A stretch of 64,000 nucleotides of DNA, taken from the NCBI GenBank assembly GCA_964544475.1, contig CAZJBS010000007.1:104500-168499 (forward strand). The letters are read 5' to 3'. This DNA comes from CAZJBS01 sp964544475. Its GTDB lineage: Bacteria > CLD3 > SB21. The translations under genes were made by a program, and so were the position numbers. The notes beneath the pieces were generated by a model, which had not been told where the DNA came from, did not search any database, and was given only the letters and a program-made list of their open reading frames with translations. Each line of letters begins with the position of its first letter. Positions within the stretch are counted from its first letter, which is position 1. Of the stretch, positions 54,501 through 63,575 are shown piece by piece.

Positions 54501-56746
54501 AAGCCAACCAGGCCGACTTTGAAGTGACAGGCGGCGGTGGGTCGCTGACCCAAACGTATGTCCCGCAGAGTAATGTCTTCCAGTTCAACTTCCTTGGCGA
54601 TCCGGCGCTTAAATTGCGCACGCCCACTCGAAAAACGATCACTTTGTCGGGCCACAGTCCGTCGCGCAGTGAGACGATCACCGTGTCCGGTGGATGCGAC
54701 TTTTCGTCAGGTTCCGGTCGGTGGGAAATCTACCAGATGAAGGCCGTCACCGCCGTCACCCACGGCCGCAACGAACCTACTTTTACGACACTGGCAACCG
54801 GGACGTTTAGTATCACCAGCACAAATTACGCCTTCAATGTCGACCTTTCTCAGTTTTCCGACACGGTTCTGCAGGACGGCTATACGGGCATCCGTGTTTT
54901 CGGAGAGACGGCGGATGGACGGCAGAGTTTTAATGCGTTTACAGATTTCGCCGTCAATGCCACGTACATTTCACAAATCCAGACCGTGCCGGCCACGATC
55001 ACGAGTTCCGACAGTGTCCGGCTGCAAGCTTATATCAGCGATCCGGATGGCATAGCCTACGCCGTCGCCTGGTATGACCTGTCGGGCTCGGTGGTGATGT
55101 CCGGCGTCGTGGACACCATGTATCCGGTGGGTGGACAAATCTACAGAAGCAACGGCCTTGCACCCCTGGGCGAAAACGACATCATCCGTTATCGCATCCG
55201 TGTTTTTGACGGTAATGGCGACTCCACAGTGTCCCTGACCTACCAGACGAGCGTCCTTGCCGGCATCGATCTCTCCCTGAATCCGCAGAACGATCCAAAC
55301 AATCCCCTGACCGACCACATTTATGTGGGTGGCAGGGACGAAGTCCGCATTAACGCCATTGTCGAAAATCGCGGCTACCTGGACCTCCAGAATGTCAGGT
55401 TGAAATTCTACCTCGGTCACCCATCGCTTGGCGGCACGCTCCTGGGCGAGGTGACGACGGACATCCCCGGCTCCATTCCCAACGCCGGCATCATCGCACG
55501 CGACACGGTTTCAATTGTGTCGCCGCTCACCAGCGGCACGCATGCGATTTACGCCTGGGTGGATCCGGATTCCGAATTCAACGACATCAACCGCGTGAAC
55601 AACCTGGCGTACCGCACGTTGACGATCAACGCGTTTAACGTCACGCCCGACCTTGGCACCACCTACACCGGAATCCGTAATGACACGGTCGCACTGGATT
55701 CCGGGCTTTCACTCAACATACCGCCGGGCGCCGTCGCCCAGAATACGATTTTGCGGATCACCACGACAGCCCATATCTTTGTTCAAAGCCAGCCCGATCT
55801 TCAGTTGATCGCCACCAGCGGCCATGCCTCGCCGGTCGGTTATCAATTGAATTTCGAACGGATCGACGAACTGATCAGCCGTGGCAAGGCGATATGGACG
55901 GTTTTCTCGTACGACACGACGGTCTATAGCCCGACACTCTATCAGGATTCCATCGCGGTTTACCGTTGGGATTCCGGCAACAAGCGCTGGAACATCGTCG
56001 GATACGACATGGCCCACGTGCCGGGCATGGTCGCTGTGGCATTGGATGAGCGTCTGGAAATAGGGCTTCTCGCTTTGATTCTCAGCCGGGATCGGCGTGC
56101 ACCTGTCATAGAACCGACCATCGAAGGGCAGTTCTTTTCTCAGGGATCCATCGCTCCAAAGAACCCGAAAATTTCCGCCGTGCTATACGATCAAAACGGT
56201 GTCAGTCTCCGGCGGGACAACTACGTCATCAAGATCGACAACGAGACGCTGAACACGTCGAAAATCATTCTTGCCGATTCCCTCGCCAACTCGAACAACG
56301 TGACGCTCACGCTGGATTTGCCGGCCGCTTTCGAGCCGGGGGAACACACGGTATCCTTTCAGGCCCGGGACGTCTGCGGCAACATCTCCGACGACGTATT
56401 GCTCCATTTTCGCGTGGTGACGAAATTCGACATCAAGCTTGTCGGCAACTTTCCCAATCCCTTCGCCAACACGACGACGTTTGTATTCCGGGTGGAAGCG
56501 TATGAGCCGCTCGACCGGCTGGACATATCGATTTACACCGTTTCCGGGCGACGGATACGGCGCATCTCGTCCGACGATCCGACGGGCGGCGCCCCGTTGA
56601 ATGCCGTCGGGTATCATGAAATCCTGTGGGACGCGACGGACGATCAGGGCCGCGGCGTGGCCAACGGCATCTATTTCTACAAGATCAAAGGCAGGTTGGG
56701 CGGAAAGTCCGTCGAGCGAAGAGGCAAAATAGGATTTTTCAGATAA
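51578..56746 (+). CDS. porU: PorU-like C25 (gingipain-type) peptidase / type IX sortase
   Basis: A 1722-residue exported protein. The signal peptide is MIRVFLVIVASVVWSGSAVC. A long N-terminal region (about 25-600) contains the PorU-type pattern FVRLIVDQNGIYKLDYDRL and NDYLEFYGEKN. The C25 cysteine peptidase domain (about 605-1000) has His863 in NYLGHGGG and Cys904 in LSMTCFVGAFD. Ig-like or CARDB-like domains follow, and the end is a sorting domain (NFPNPFANTTTFVFRVE; NGIYFYKI). In Bacteroidota PorU cleaves the C-terminal signal of type IX cargo and links the cargo to lipid. The PorV-like gene follows by 11 bases, as in known porUV loci. Whether it is the sortase or a surface protease needs testing. 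Confidence 0.87.
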   Translation: MIRVFLVIVASVVWSGSAVCVFAQETKPSSKQDYVRVLSDTDGEAVYEFTFPDPVVRREGSGLATLELPFFEPAAENGKTPLPKISYVMELPAAGAVASVVLSETAVLPVGTLAPAAVEWPASDNGGPLWAGTAAESGDTWLPRDLIVWKSIGKMRDIPLYQLTVTPFRYRAATGQVEFHKKIRVRVRFAAGQKTPLTEWQTSEVDRVLKSELINRSSAVKRRQVTSRTARQSPRALEGLTFADGEVFVRLIVDQNGIYKLDYDRLRESTGFDFRNVNPRTFRLFNHGLEVPIYVQGESDGVFSGNDYLEFYGEKNLARNNPYLRDIPATNGHYLDPWTNDNAYFLTWNGNYGLRLIEENGGVISTQPSPFNFTEKRHFEEDNTRITLTNINMIQPSVMEDLWAFDDGIAYSKYTPSTQTSRNYVFRLDRIYTLFQHVDTIHISLQGISTGNPHRVDVQINGVALTTQGQLTWSGKTKYDARIPFSSSILHDGDNTLTIQTPVSTRPATDSIDAVALNWFEISYKRTFSAEDDYVEFSPDPGSPTSLLFTLPHFREGGISVYKKGVSKIVNGNYRRNSLDSTWQVTFQDDVLIEGVEYVAVGEAAKLTPKRIVMDTSAALRTGSHNARYLIITPRILREPARRLHDLRLASGYTVETIDVEDIYDEFGAGVKNPYAIRDFLRFTYQSSNWQGTQGSPLYVTIIGDATDRPQSETSEYFVPLQHIQTEKYGPAASDYWFAMADDDDILPDFFIGRLPVSSEQHLSDIIDKIELYEESATTGDWKNRIQYIGGSSETRGIGSPSQELPIDVFRYQCNSIINNVWPPAFSPDRIYAYPAGDRFIGGANEVIDAFTQGRLIVNYLGHGGGFIWGDIDAVTGRPLLNNEQVAFFGANGGRFPLVLSMTCFVGAFDAPQVVLGELLLRTPGKGAIGVLASSGTGWIQGDYRLLRNSTLPLVQEDLTVGESIALGKLNYLIEANQADFEVTGGGGSLTQTYVPQSNVFQFNFLGDPALKLRTPTRKTITLSGHSPSRSETITVSGGCDFSSGSGRWEIYQMKAVTAVTHGRNEPTFTTLATGTFSITSTNYAFNVDLSQFSDTVLQDGYTGIRVFGETADGRQSFNAFTDFAVNATYISQIQTVPATITSSDSVRLQAYISDPDGIAYAVAWYDLSGSVVMSGVVDTMYPVGGQIYRSNGLAPLGENDIIRYRIRVFDGNGDSTVSLTYQTSVLAGIDLSLNPQNDPNNPLTDHIYVGGRDEVRINAIVENRGYLDLQNVRLKFYLGHPSLGGTLLGEVTTDIPGSIPNAGIIARDTVSIVSPLTSGTHAIYAWVDPDSEFNDINRVNNLAYRTLTINAFNVTPDLGTTYTGIRNDTVALDSGLSLNIPPGAVAQNTILRITTTAHIFVQSQPDLQLIATSGHASPVGYQLNFERIDELISRGKAIWTVFSYDTTVYSPTLYQDSIAVYRWDSGNKRWNIVGYDMAHVPGMVAVALDERLEIGLLALILSRDRRAPVIEPTIEGQFFSQGSIAPKNPKISAVLYDQNGVSLRRDNYVIKIDNETLNTSKIILADSLANSNNVTLTLDLPAAFEPGEHTVSFQARDVCGNISDDVLLHFRVVTKFDIKLVGNFPNPFANTTTFVFRVEAYEPLDRLDISIYTVSGRRIRRISSDDPTGGAPLNAVGYHEILWDATDDQGRGVANGIYFYKIKGRLGGKSVERRGKIGFFR

Positions 56747-56757
56747 AGGAAAAACTC

Positions 56758-57810
56758 ATGTCCGTGCGTTTTTTTTGGATGGTCTTCATTATGGCTGTAG
56801 CCGGCCGGCCGCTGTCGGCCGGATCGGGTGACCGCCCGTACGCCAATGCGTTCCTGGAAATTCCCGTCGGAGCCCGCGCCGCCGGCCTCGGCAATGCCTA
56901 CGGGGCCGTCGCCAACGATGCGACGGCTTTCTTCTGGAATCCCGGAGGCATTGCGCTGGCCCACCGCCGCGAGATTGCCCTGATGTATGCCAACCAGTTC
57001 GACGGATTCGGGCAATACAACTTCGTCGGGTATACTCACCAGCTGTCGGAAAAGTACGGCTTTTCGGTCGCGTGGATACGCCACAGCGTCGGCAGCATCG
57101 ATGAATTCAGGGAACTCGCCGGCAATGCCTTCGACCGCGGACAAACCGATTACGATTTCTCCGGTTATTCGAACGGCCGATGGAACTATGCCGACAACGC
57201 GTATATCTTCTCATTTGCGCGGCTCAACAAGATGCGCCTGAACCTCGGGTGGTTGTATAATGAATTCCCGGTGGACATACCCGTCGGCGTCAATTTCAAA
57301 GTCATCCAGGGCGGCAGCAGCGGCATTCGCGGCAACGGCGTCGTCGACGAGGATGTCAGGAACTTCGGTATCGGCGTGGACGTCGGCACGATGATCATGT
57401 TCGGCATGAACGACCTGCTGGAGGCGCCGTATCTGGGCGATTTTGTACTCGGCCTCAATGTCCAGGACGCGACGACCACGGCGGTCCGCTGGAACGCCAT
57501 CTCCAGCGATGTCCGCGCGCAGGATGTGGTCAAACCCAACTTCAAGCTGGGGATGTCCTACAATCATCCGATGGATGAATGGAAGAGCAACGTCCTCGTC
57601 ACCTATGAACACAACAGCCGGTATGGCGGCGATCACCATTTCGGCGTCGAATACGATTATCAGCGCCTTGTGGCCATGCGCGTCGGTTCGGACGGCGGCA
57701 TCATGACGTACGGCGCGGGTCTGTCGATGTACCAGGTGCACCTGGACTATGCCCTGAGCAATCAGGCGCTGGGCTTCGTGCATCGTATTTCGGTATCGTA
57801 CCGCTTTTAA
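56758..57810 (+). CDS. porV: PorV/PorQ-family outer-membrane beta-barrel
   Basis: A 350-residue outer-membrane protein with a signal peptide (MSVRFFWMVFIMAVAGRPLSA). The start of the mature part, YANAFLEIPVGARAAGLGNAYGAVANDATAFFWNPGGIAL, matches the PorV/PorQ (UPF0164, FadL-like) entry motif. The rest shows alternating strands with aromatic girdles and ends in a terminal strand HRISVSYRF typical of barrels. In type IX systems PorV carries cargo from the translocon to PorU. AAAGGA lies seven bases before ATG 56758. Location directly after the PorU-like gene favours PorV over PorQ. Confidence 0.87.
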   Translation: MSVRFFWMVFIMAVAGRPLSAGSGDRPYANAFLEIPVGARAAGLGNAYGAVANDATAFFWNPGGIALAHRREIALMYANQFDGFGQYNFVGYTHQLSEKYGFSVAWIRHSVGSIDEFRELAGNAFDRGQTDYDFSGYSNGRWNYADNAYIFSFARLNKMRLNLGWLYNEFPVDIPVGVNFKVIQGGSSGIRGNGVVDEDVRNFGIGVDVGTMIMFGMNDLLEAPYLGDFVLGLNVQDATTTAVRWNAISSDVRAQDVVKPNFKLGMSYNHPMDEWKSNVLVTYEHNSRYGGDHHFGVEYDYQRLVAMRVGSDGGIMTYGAGLSMYQVHLDYALSNQALGFVHRISVSYRF

Positions 57811-57820
57811 AAGGATCATC

Positions 57821-58699
57821 ATGAACACGCTAAAACCATTTTTGTATCTGCTGATTCTTGCCGCCATGGCGGCCATCGCATCCTGCCCTGAGACGGTCGA
57901 TCCACCCGAAAAACGACCCCCCGGCGTAAGGATCATTCCGTACGATGGCGATACCTCATCGGTTGAATCCGGCATCCGGGCCGAAGCCGGACCGGTGAAT
58001 GCCATTCGTCTCGAGTGGAATCCTGTTGAAGATGTGAATTTTCAGATCGACGAATATCGTATCTTTCGCAAAGACCAATACGACTCGGTCTTTCGCTACG
58101 TGGCCAATGTTCCGCCAGACCAGAACGTGTTTCTCGACCAATTCGGATCGTCCGCGCTCATTGGCGTTGATACCGTGCATGCCTACATGGTCACGGCCGT
58201 CGACTCCCGCAACCGCATGAGCGATACGAGCCACTATTTCGATCCCGACAGCCAGTCCACGTATGTGGTCAATTTCAGGCTGGGTTACAAGATCAGGTAT
58301 CTGCTGGATCCCAATTACGTGGACACCGTGGTCACCACCAAACCGACGTTTGTATGGTGCCTCGGTCGTAATTTTCCGTTGCCGGGCCGGTATATACTCA
58401 AAGTGGCGGATCCCAACCTGAAGATTGTGTATGTGGCACAGGTGCCGGCCCGGAATTATGAAGCCGGCGATTGCGATCTGCCGCAGAATCCCGACCATCT
58501 GACTTTTCATCCGGAGACGTACGCGCCCAACGACACGTTGAGGGCGCTCGACGCCGTCACCGTGCACTATACGGATCCGGTGTATGTCAACGGAACCCGT
58601 TTGAAGAAGGGAAATTACTTCTGGCGGGTGGACGGCTACTACGGTCCCAATTACGAATCCAAATCCAATTGGATGGCCATTACGATAAACCGAGACTGA
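57821..58699 (+). CDS. Lipoprotein with fibronectin-III-like domain, third gene of porU-porV unit
   Basis: A 292-residue predicted lipoprotein (MNTLKPFLYLLILAAMAAIASC, lipobox IASC). The N-terminal half has a fibronectin-III-like strand pattern (AIRLEWNPVEDVNFQIDEYRIFRK, then YMVTAVDSRNRMSD). The C-terminal half has a second beta domain with GNYFWRVDGYYGPNYESK. I do not know a named family. AAAAGGA precedes ATG 57821 and the gap to porV is ten bases, so it should be made with the PorU/PorV pair and could be an accessory of that system. Confidence 0.8.
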   Translation: MNTLKPFLYLLILAAMAAIASCPETVDPPEKRPPGVRIIPYDGDTSSVESGIRAEAGPVNAIRLEWNPVEDVNFQIDEYRIFRKDQYDSVFRYVANVPPDQNVFLDQFGSSALIGVDTVHAYMVTAVDSRNRMSDTSHYFDPDSQSTYVVNFRLGYKIRYLLDPNYVDTVVTTKPTFVWCLGRNFPLPGRYILKVADPNLKIVYVAQVPARNYEAGDCDLPQNPDHLTFHPETYAPNDTLRALDAVTVHYTDPVYVNGTRLKKGNYFWRVDGYYGPNYESKSNWMAITINRD

Positions 58700-58721
58700 C
58701 GACGACACCAACGAGGCGCTT

Positions 58722-59699
58722 ATGACGATCATTGAATCGATTCGATCCCGGGCGCGGGAAAAGAAAAAACGCATCATCCTGCCGGAAGGCGAGGAAGAAC
58801 GTACGTTGCAGGCGATGAAAATCATCCTGGAGAACCAGATTGCCAAAGTGGGGTTGCTGGGCGATGTGGAAAAAATACGCGACAAAGCCAGAAATCTGAA
58901 CCTTGACATTCCGTCGTCCGTGCCCATCGTCGATCCCCGCAGATCGGACAAGACCGCGGATCTGGCCGGCGAGCTTTTCAACCTGCGCAAGCAGAAAGGC
59001 ATGACGTACGAACAGGCCAAGGAAGCCATGCAGACGGTGTTGTATTTCGGCGCGATGCTCGTGAAGCGCGGCGAATATGACGGTATGGTCGGAGGCGCGG
59101 TGCACACGACGGCGGACGTCCTGCGCGCCGCCATTCACTGCGTCGGTTTGGCGCCGGGCATCAAAACCGTATCGAGCGTGTTCCTGATGGTCCTGCCGGA
59201 CGGCAAGGCGATCACGTACGGCGACGGCGCCGTCGTGCCGTACCCCGATGAAAGCCAGCTGGCGGACATTGCGGTCGCATCCGCGCAAACGCACGAACAG
59301 TTGACCGGGGAAACGCCGCTGGTGGCCATGCTGTCGTTTTCCACCAAAGGCAGCGCCGAACATGAGGCCGTGGACAAAGTCAAAAAGGCGCTCAAACTGG
59401 CGCAGGAACGCCAGCCGTCATTGAAGATCGACGGCGAAATGCAGTTTGACGCGGCGTTTGTGGATGCCATCGGCAAACGCAAGGCGCCGGGCAGTCCCGT
59501 TGCGGGCCGCGCCAATGTGATGATTTTTCCAAATCTCGATGCGGGCAATATTTGCTACAAAGTCACGGAACGCATCGGAAAGGCTCTCGCCATCGGCCCG
59601 GTGATCCAGGGATTGGCGAAACCCATCAACGACCTCTCGCGCGGCTGCAACGCCGAGGACATCGCCAGCGTGACGGCGATCTGCTGTCTGAAAGCCTGA
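58722..59699 (+). CDS. pta: Phosphate acetyltransferase
   Basis: A 325-residue Pta (short form, without the N-terminal DRTGG/P-loop part) that interconverts acetyl-CoA and acetyl phosphate. The motifs are KRIILPEGEEERTLQA, GMVGGAVHTTADVLRA, SVFLMVLPDGK and the C-terminal FPNLDAGNICYKVTERIGKALAIGP. GAGG lies six bases before ATG 58722. It may be cotranscribed with the preceding lipoprotein gene (22-base gap). No acetate kinase follows; a bidirectional terminator does. Confidence 0.95.
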   Translation: MTIIESIRSRAREKKKRIILPEGEEERTLQAMKIILENQIAKVGLLGDVEKIRDKARNLNLDIPSSVPIVDPRRSDKTADLAGELFNLRKQKGMTYEQAKEAMQTVLYFGAMLVKRGEYDGMVGGAVHTTADVLRAAIHCVGLAPGIKTVSSVFLMVLPDGKAITYGDGAVVPYPDESQLADIAVASAQTHEQLTGETPLVAMLSFSTKGSAEHEAVDKVKKALKLAQERQPSLKIDGEMQFDAAFVDAIGKRKAPGSPVAGRANVMIFPNLDAGNICYKVTERIGKALAIGPVIQGLAKPINDLSRGCNAEDIASVTAICCLKA

Positions 59700-59720
59700 C
59701 ACACCTCATAACATATAATG

Positions 59721-59754
59721 AAAAAAGGGCTGCCCGATATCGGCAGCCCTTTGT
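59721..59754. terminator. Bidirectional intrinsic terminator
   Basis: AAAGGGCTGCC (59724-59734) and GGCAGCCCTTT (59742-59752) form a perfect 11-bp stem between the convergent pta and acyl-CoA dehydrogenase genes. The minus-strand tail is TTTTTT; the plus-strand tail is TTTGTATTT. Confidence 0.88.
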
Positions 59755-59775
59755 ATTTGACGATCGTTGCGCAGA

Positions 59776-61656
59776 TCATGAAACCGCTTCCGCCTGCACC
59801 GGATGTATTCTCTGCGCGTCCACGCCCGTGATCCCCTGCTCGATCCACGTCAGTTGATTGTCCAATATCCGCCTGGCGAGTTTATACTTCTGGACGTCGT
59901 CATTGGACCAAAGCGCCTTGAACGAGGCTTTCACACGCCGGCGCGCATTGCGACAAAAGAGATCGGCCAGGGGCCATGCATCCCTGTTGCCCTCTTTCGC
60001 CAGTTTCGTCGCGCGGCTGATGGCAGCGGCCATGGCGTAAAGTTCGGCGCCGATATCGACGGCACGGAAAAGAAACGCCTGTTTGTAGGCCAATTTGGCC
60101 TGATGGCGCAACATGCCGTGGAACAACTCCCTCGACAATTTTCGGGAGGCCCGGTTGACAAATCGCATGTGCCCGGCCAACCGGCCGAATGCCGCGTAGC
60201 GGGGCCAGAGTGCCCACCCCAGCCATCGCGACGGATACCACATCGCATAAAAGGCCGCGATCTTCGGAAGGGCGGCGAGTTTCGCGCCGAGGCCTTTCCG
60301 GGGATCCAGCATCGCGCCGGCCACTTCCAGGTGTTTGTCGACGGCTTCGCGGGCAATGAACAAACGCATGATTTCGCTGGAACCCTCAAAAATCAACTGA
60401 ATCCTGAAGTCGCGCATGATGCGTTCGACGGGGATGCCTTCTTCACCGCGGTTCCGGAGCGAATCCGCCGTTTCGTAGCCGCGCCCTCCGCGGATTTGCA
60501 TCGTGTCGTCGGCAATCCTCCAGCCGGCTTCGGTGTTGTACATCTTCGCCACCGCGGCTTCGAGCCGGATATCAAAGCCCTTGTCCGACATCGCCGTGGC
60601 CAGATCGGAAACGGATTCCATCGCAAACGTCATGGCCGCCATATCGGCGATCTTCTGGGAGACTGCTTCGTGACGCCCGACCGGCTGGCCCCACTGGACC
60701 CGCTTCTGGCCCCACCGCCGGACGATCTCCAGACATGCCTTGGCCGTGCCGACCGCTCCCGCCGGCAACGTCAGGCGTCCGGTATTCAATGTCACCAGCG
60801 CCAGTTTCAAACCCTTGCCGCGTCCCCAGATGATATTTTCCTTCGGCACACGCACGTTGGTAAAGGACACCACGCCGTTTTCCAGCGCCCGCAATCCCAT
60901 GAAATGACAGCGATGGTCGATCTTCACTCCGGGCCAGTCCATTTCGACAATAAACGCACTGATGGCGCTGTCTTCCGGATGCCGGGCCATCACCACGATG
61001 ACGTCGGCCACGGTCACATTCGTGCACCAGAGTTTGCTGCCGTTCAGAATGTACGCGAGGCCGTCGGGGCTCTCGACGACCGTGGAATGCAGATTGGCGG
61101 GATCGGATCCCACTTCCAGTTCGGTCAGCGCAAAGGCCGAAATCTCGCCCTTCGCCAGGCGCGGAAGATATTTCTTCTTCTGGTCATCCGTACCGAAAAG
61201 CGCCAGCGGCTGCGGCACACCGATGGATTGATGGGCCGACAGCAGCGCGACCACATTGCCGTCCTGGCTGCAGACGAGTTCCATCACCTTGTTGTATTCC
61301 GCCTGCGAAAATCCGAGGCCGCCGTATTCCGGTTTGATCTTCATGCCGAACGCGCCCATGTCGGCCAGTTTATGACGTATGGCGTCCGGAATTTTGCCGT
61401 CGCGATCGATGGCATCCGAGTCCACGTCTTCCGCCAGCAATTTTTTCATCTTTTCGTAAAAAGCCTGGAATTCCGGGCGATGGATGCCTTTGGGATCGGG
61501 AAACGGATGAATCATCTCCGTGCGCAGATTACCTAGAAAAATGTCGCGCAGGAAACTCGGGCGGTCCCATTTGCTTTCGCGGGCGGCTTCGGCCACCTGC
61601 CGGGCTTCTTCTTCACTGACAGAACGTTTCTGGCCGTTTCCATGGGTCGATGACAT
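59776..61656 (-). CDS. Acyl-CoA dehydrogenase with extended C-terminus (VLCAD/ACAD9-like)
   Basis: A 626-residue FAD acyl-CoA dehydrogenase for the first step of beta-oxidation. The core (about 30-450) has FALTELEVGSDPANLHSTV, the FAD-binding WCTN segment, NTGRLTLPAGAVG and IQLIFEGSSEIMRLFIAREAVDKH. A C-terminal extension of about 170 helical residues makes it like VLCAD/ACAD9, which bind long-chain substrates and membranes. ATG 61656 is favoured; a TTG at 61674 is also in frame. It pairs functionally, not positionally, with the FadJ-like protein at 1903. The electron acceptor (ETF) is not in the window. Confidence 0.92.
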   Translation of the reverse strand: MSSTHGNGQKRSVSEEEARQVAEAARESKWDRPSFLRDIFLGNLRTEMIHPFPDPKGIHRPEFQAFYEKMKKLLAEDVDSDAIDRDGKIPDAIRHKLADMGAFGMKIKPEYGGLGFSQAEYNKVMELVCSQDGNVVALLSAHQSIGVPQPLALFGTDDQKKKYLPRLAKGEISAFALTELEVGSDPANLHSTVVESPDGLAYILNGSKLWCTNVTVADVIVVMARHPEDSAISAFIVEMDWPGVKIDHRCHFMGLRALENGVVSFTNVRVPKENIIWGRGKGLKLALVTLNTGRLTLPAGAVGTAKACLEIVRRWGQKRVQWGQPVGRHEAVSQKIADMAAMTFAMESVSDLATAMSDKGFDIRLEAAVAKMYNTEAGWRIADDTMQIRGGRGYETADSLRNRGEEGIPVERIMRDFRIQLIFEGSSEIMRLFIAREAVDKHLEVAGAMLDPRKGLGAKLAALPKIAAFYAMWYPSRWLGWALWPRYAAFGRLAGHMRFVNRASRKLSRELFHGMLRHQAKLAYKQAFLFRAVDIGAELYAMAAAISRATKLAKEGNRDAWPLADLFCRNARRRVKASFKALWSNDDVQKYKLARRILDNQLTWIEQGITGVDAQRIHPVQAEAVS

Positions 61657-61782
61657 AGCGATTACGCCTTTCAAATTTTCAGGTCGGGAACCGCCGGTAT
61701 CTCCGGCGGAAGTTCAGACGGCAAAATCTATCCAAACCCTGTCTCATTTGAAAGTGAAAAAACCCGTCGGGCCGCGGGCGCG

Positions 61783-61890
61783 TCATCTGACGGATCTCAG
61801 AGGATCCATGAGTATCGTCAATTTGACTGTCGTGGTACCAATGCCGGGAGCGTCGATATGGGCCACATACAATCCGCTGACGACGTATCG
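61783..61890 (-). pseudogene. Relic of a secreted-protein gene 3' end
   Basis: A minus-strand frame between two stops reads RYVVSGLYVAHIDAPGIG, then TTTVKLTILMDPLRSVR and a stop. The string (V/A)SGLYxxxIxAPGIGxxxxKLxIL is a familiar last-strand pattern of FlgD-like C-terminal domains that end secreted proteins (type VASGVYFYxxxAPG). No upstream gene body exists: an in-frame stop precedes it and the neighbouring frameshifted gene ends 21 bases away. It looks like a leftover 3' end of a deleted or overwritten gene. Nothing else is seen in the 61657-61911 gap. Confidence 0.5.
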
Positions 61891-61911
61891 TCACGGTAAT
61901 GTCAAACGACG

Positions 61912-63515
61912 TCATTTAAGCATCATCACCTTCCTGAAACGCGTTCCCGACGGCGTGTGCAACCGCACCAGATACACCCCGCTTCCCACGGCGTGGCCGG
62001 TGTCATTCCTGCCATCCCACACCACCTGATGCTCTCCCTCCGGCGCATGTCCGCGTTTCAGAGTGCGGACTTTCTGGCCGAGTATGTTGTAAACCTCCAG
62101 ACTGACCTCCATGACCGACGGTAACGAGTATTCGATCGTCGTGGAGGCGTTGAAGGGGTTGGGGTAGTTCTGGTGCAGAAATATTTTCCTGGGTGTTCTT
62201 TCTCGATCATCAATTGTGACGATCGGGCTTACATCAACGCGAGTATGATACAGGGATCCATTTGTAACGGCGCCTGCAATATCCTCCACAAGGATCACAT
62301 CAACCAAGTCGGCTTCGAAAAAAGACGAGGTATGAATGAACACCCTGCCTCCACCGATCAACCCCAGATCCACCACCCCGTCCAGCTTGATCGTGTGCGC
62401 CGAATCTGTAATCCACGTGTCACCGCCATCGTATGAACCCGTCCCAGTGACCCTGTTTCCAATCGCTCGATCGATGAACACTGCCACCATCCTGTCCGAA
62501 TTAGCCCGACTGACTGAAATCTCACCATACCAGCAATCTCCGTGCAAGAGTGATCCATTGCTCATGTACGCGGTCGGAGATACCACTCGATGGTTCCACG
62601 GACCGGTGATACCTACCCCCTTGTAACTCAACACCGCACCACCGATGCCGTCCAAGGTGTGATCCGTAATATCGATTGACGTCGCAGCACTCAGGTGGTA
62701 CACATGGCCGTTGGCAATCACTCCCTGCGTGATGTTGTTCCAATCCGTACCACCAGCCCAACGGAGAGTGTGCGGAATCCCGTCCACATAACCCACGCTC
62801 ATGGGTCTCCGACCAACACAGGAATGCCGCTCCAAGTCGTCATCATGGAATCTGGATGAGTTGGTTGCACGGCCCATGTCGCCCCTCCATCGGTCGATTT
62901 CGCACTGCTCACCGGCGTCACTGGCCACGTGACATCGACCCACGACGCCATAAGCGTACTGTCCGTTGGCGAAGCAGACAAGAAGCTGATCCAATGATAC
63001 CAGAAAAAGGGACCATGCGAAGTCCATGGGCCATCGCCAAGTGAGTCCTCGTTATGCAGCACGTACGCCCAAGAGTAACCAGACGTACTCTCTTCGTGAA
63101 AAGCGATGTTTATATCTGAGTGATTGATTGCAATGGCGGGATAGCGGTCACGCTCAAGGGGAATTCCCAATCCCTCCTGCACATTCCAAGTCGTTCCTCC
63201 GTCCGTTGAAACCGCATAAAATAGACTGTACGTCGCTCCCGTGCCGGTCAATGAAGCCACGTGAATATTGCCCGCCGCATCCGTCTCCACGTGACGCCCT
63301 CCTCCCAACACTGCACGCAGATTTCCTATGCCGGTGTTTACTACATTCACCACTTGCGTTGCTTGCATCTCATGATGACCCATCACGCCCGAAGCAGTCG
63401 ATTCTTCCTCCTCGATCATCGGCTCGACGTAGGAAGTGAGACCGTTTGTTTGCCAGATTTCCCTGCCGGCAGACATCGTCAAAGCGGCTATGACCCGCAC
63501 GAGGGTCGTCGTCAT
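61912..63515 (-). pseudogene. Secreted BNR-type protein with sorting domain, interrupted by a frameshift
   Basis: Two overlapping minus-strand frames join into one product. The first (63515 to 62799) has a start with weak signal-peptide character, then BNR-like repeats (AVSTDGGTTWNVQEGLG, KSTDGGATWAVQ) and stops after GIPVLVGDP. The second frame takes over at PMSVGYVDGIPHTLRW near 62800-62815 and continues through SGSYDGGDTWITD-type repeats to a FlgD-like sorting domain (NYPNPFNASTTIEYSLP, ending RKVMMLK). Upstream of the join the second frame reads as noise. No slippery heptamer is obvious, so mutation or an assembly error is likelier than programmed shifting. In the joined form the protein would be about 530 residues. 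Confidence 0.75.
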
Positions 63516-63575
63516 CCGCGATAGTCCTCAGATGGAAAGTACGGTTCATGCGGAAGGATGTCAAGCATTGCGAAC

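Noticed and set aside
59803..61536. A 577-codon plus-strand frame over the acyl-CoA dehydrogenase gene
   Set aside because: Antisense shadow of a clear gene; no family features and no start signals.
62799..62812. The internal ATG (PMSVGYVDG) as the start of a separate gene
   Set aside because: It has no ribosome site or signal peptide, and the BNR character runs on from the upstream frame, so a single frameshifted gene explains it better.
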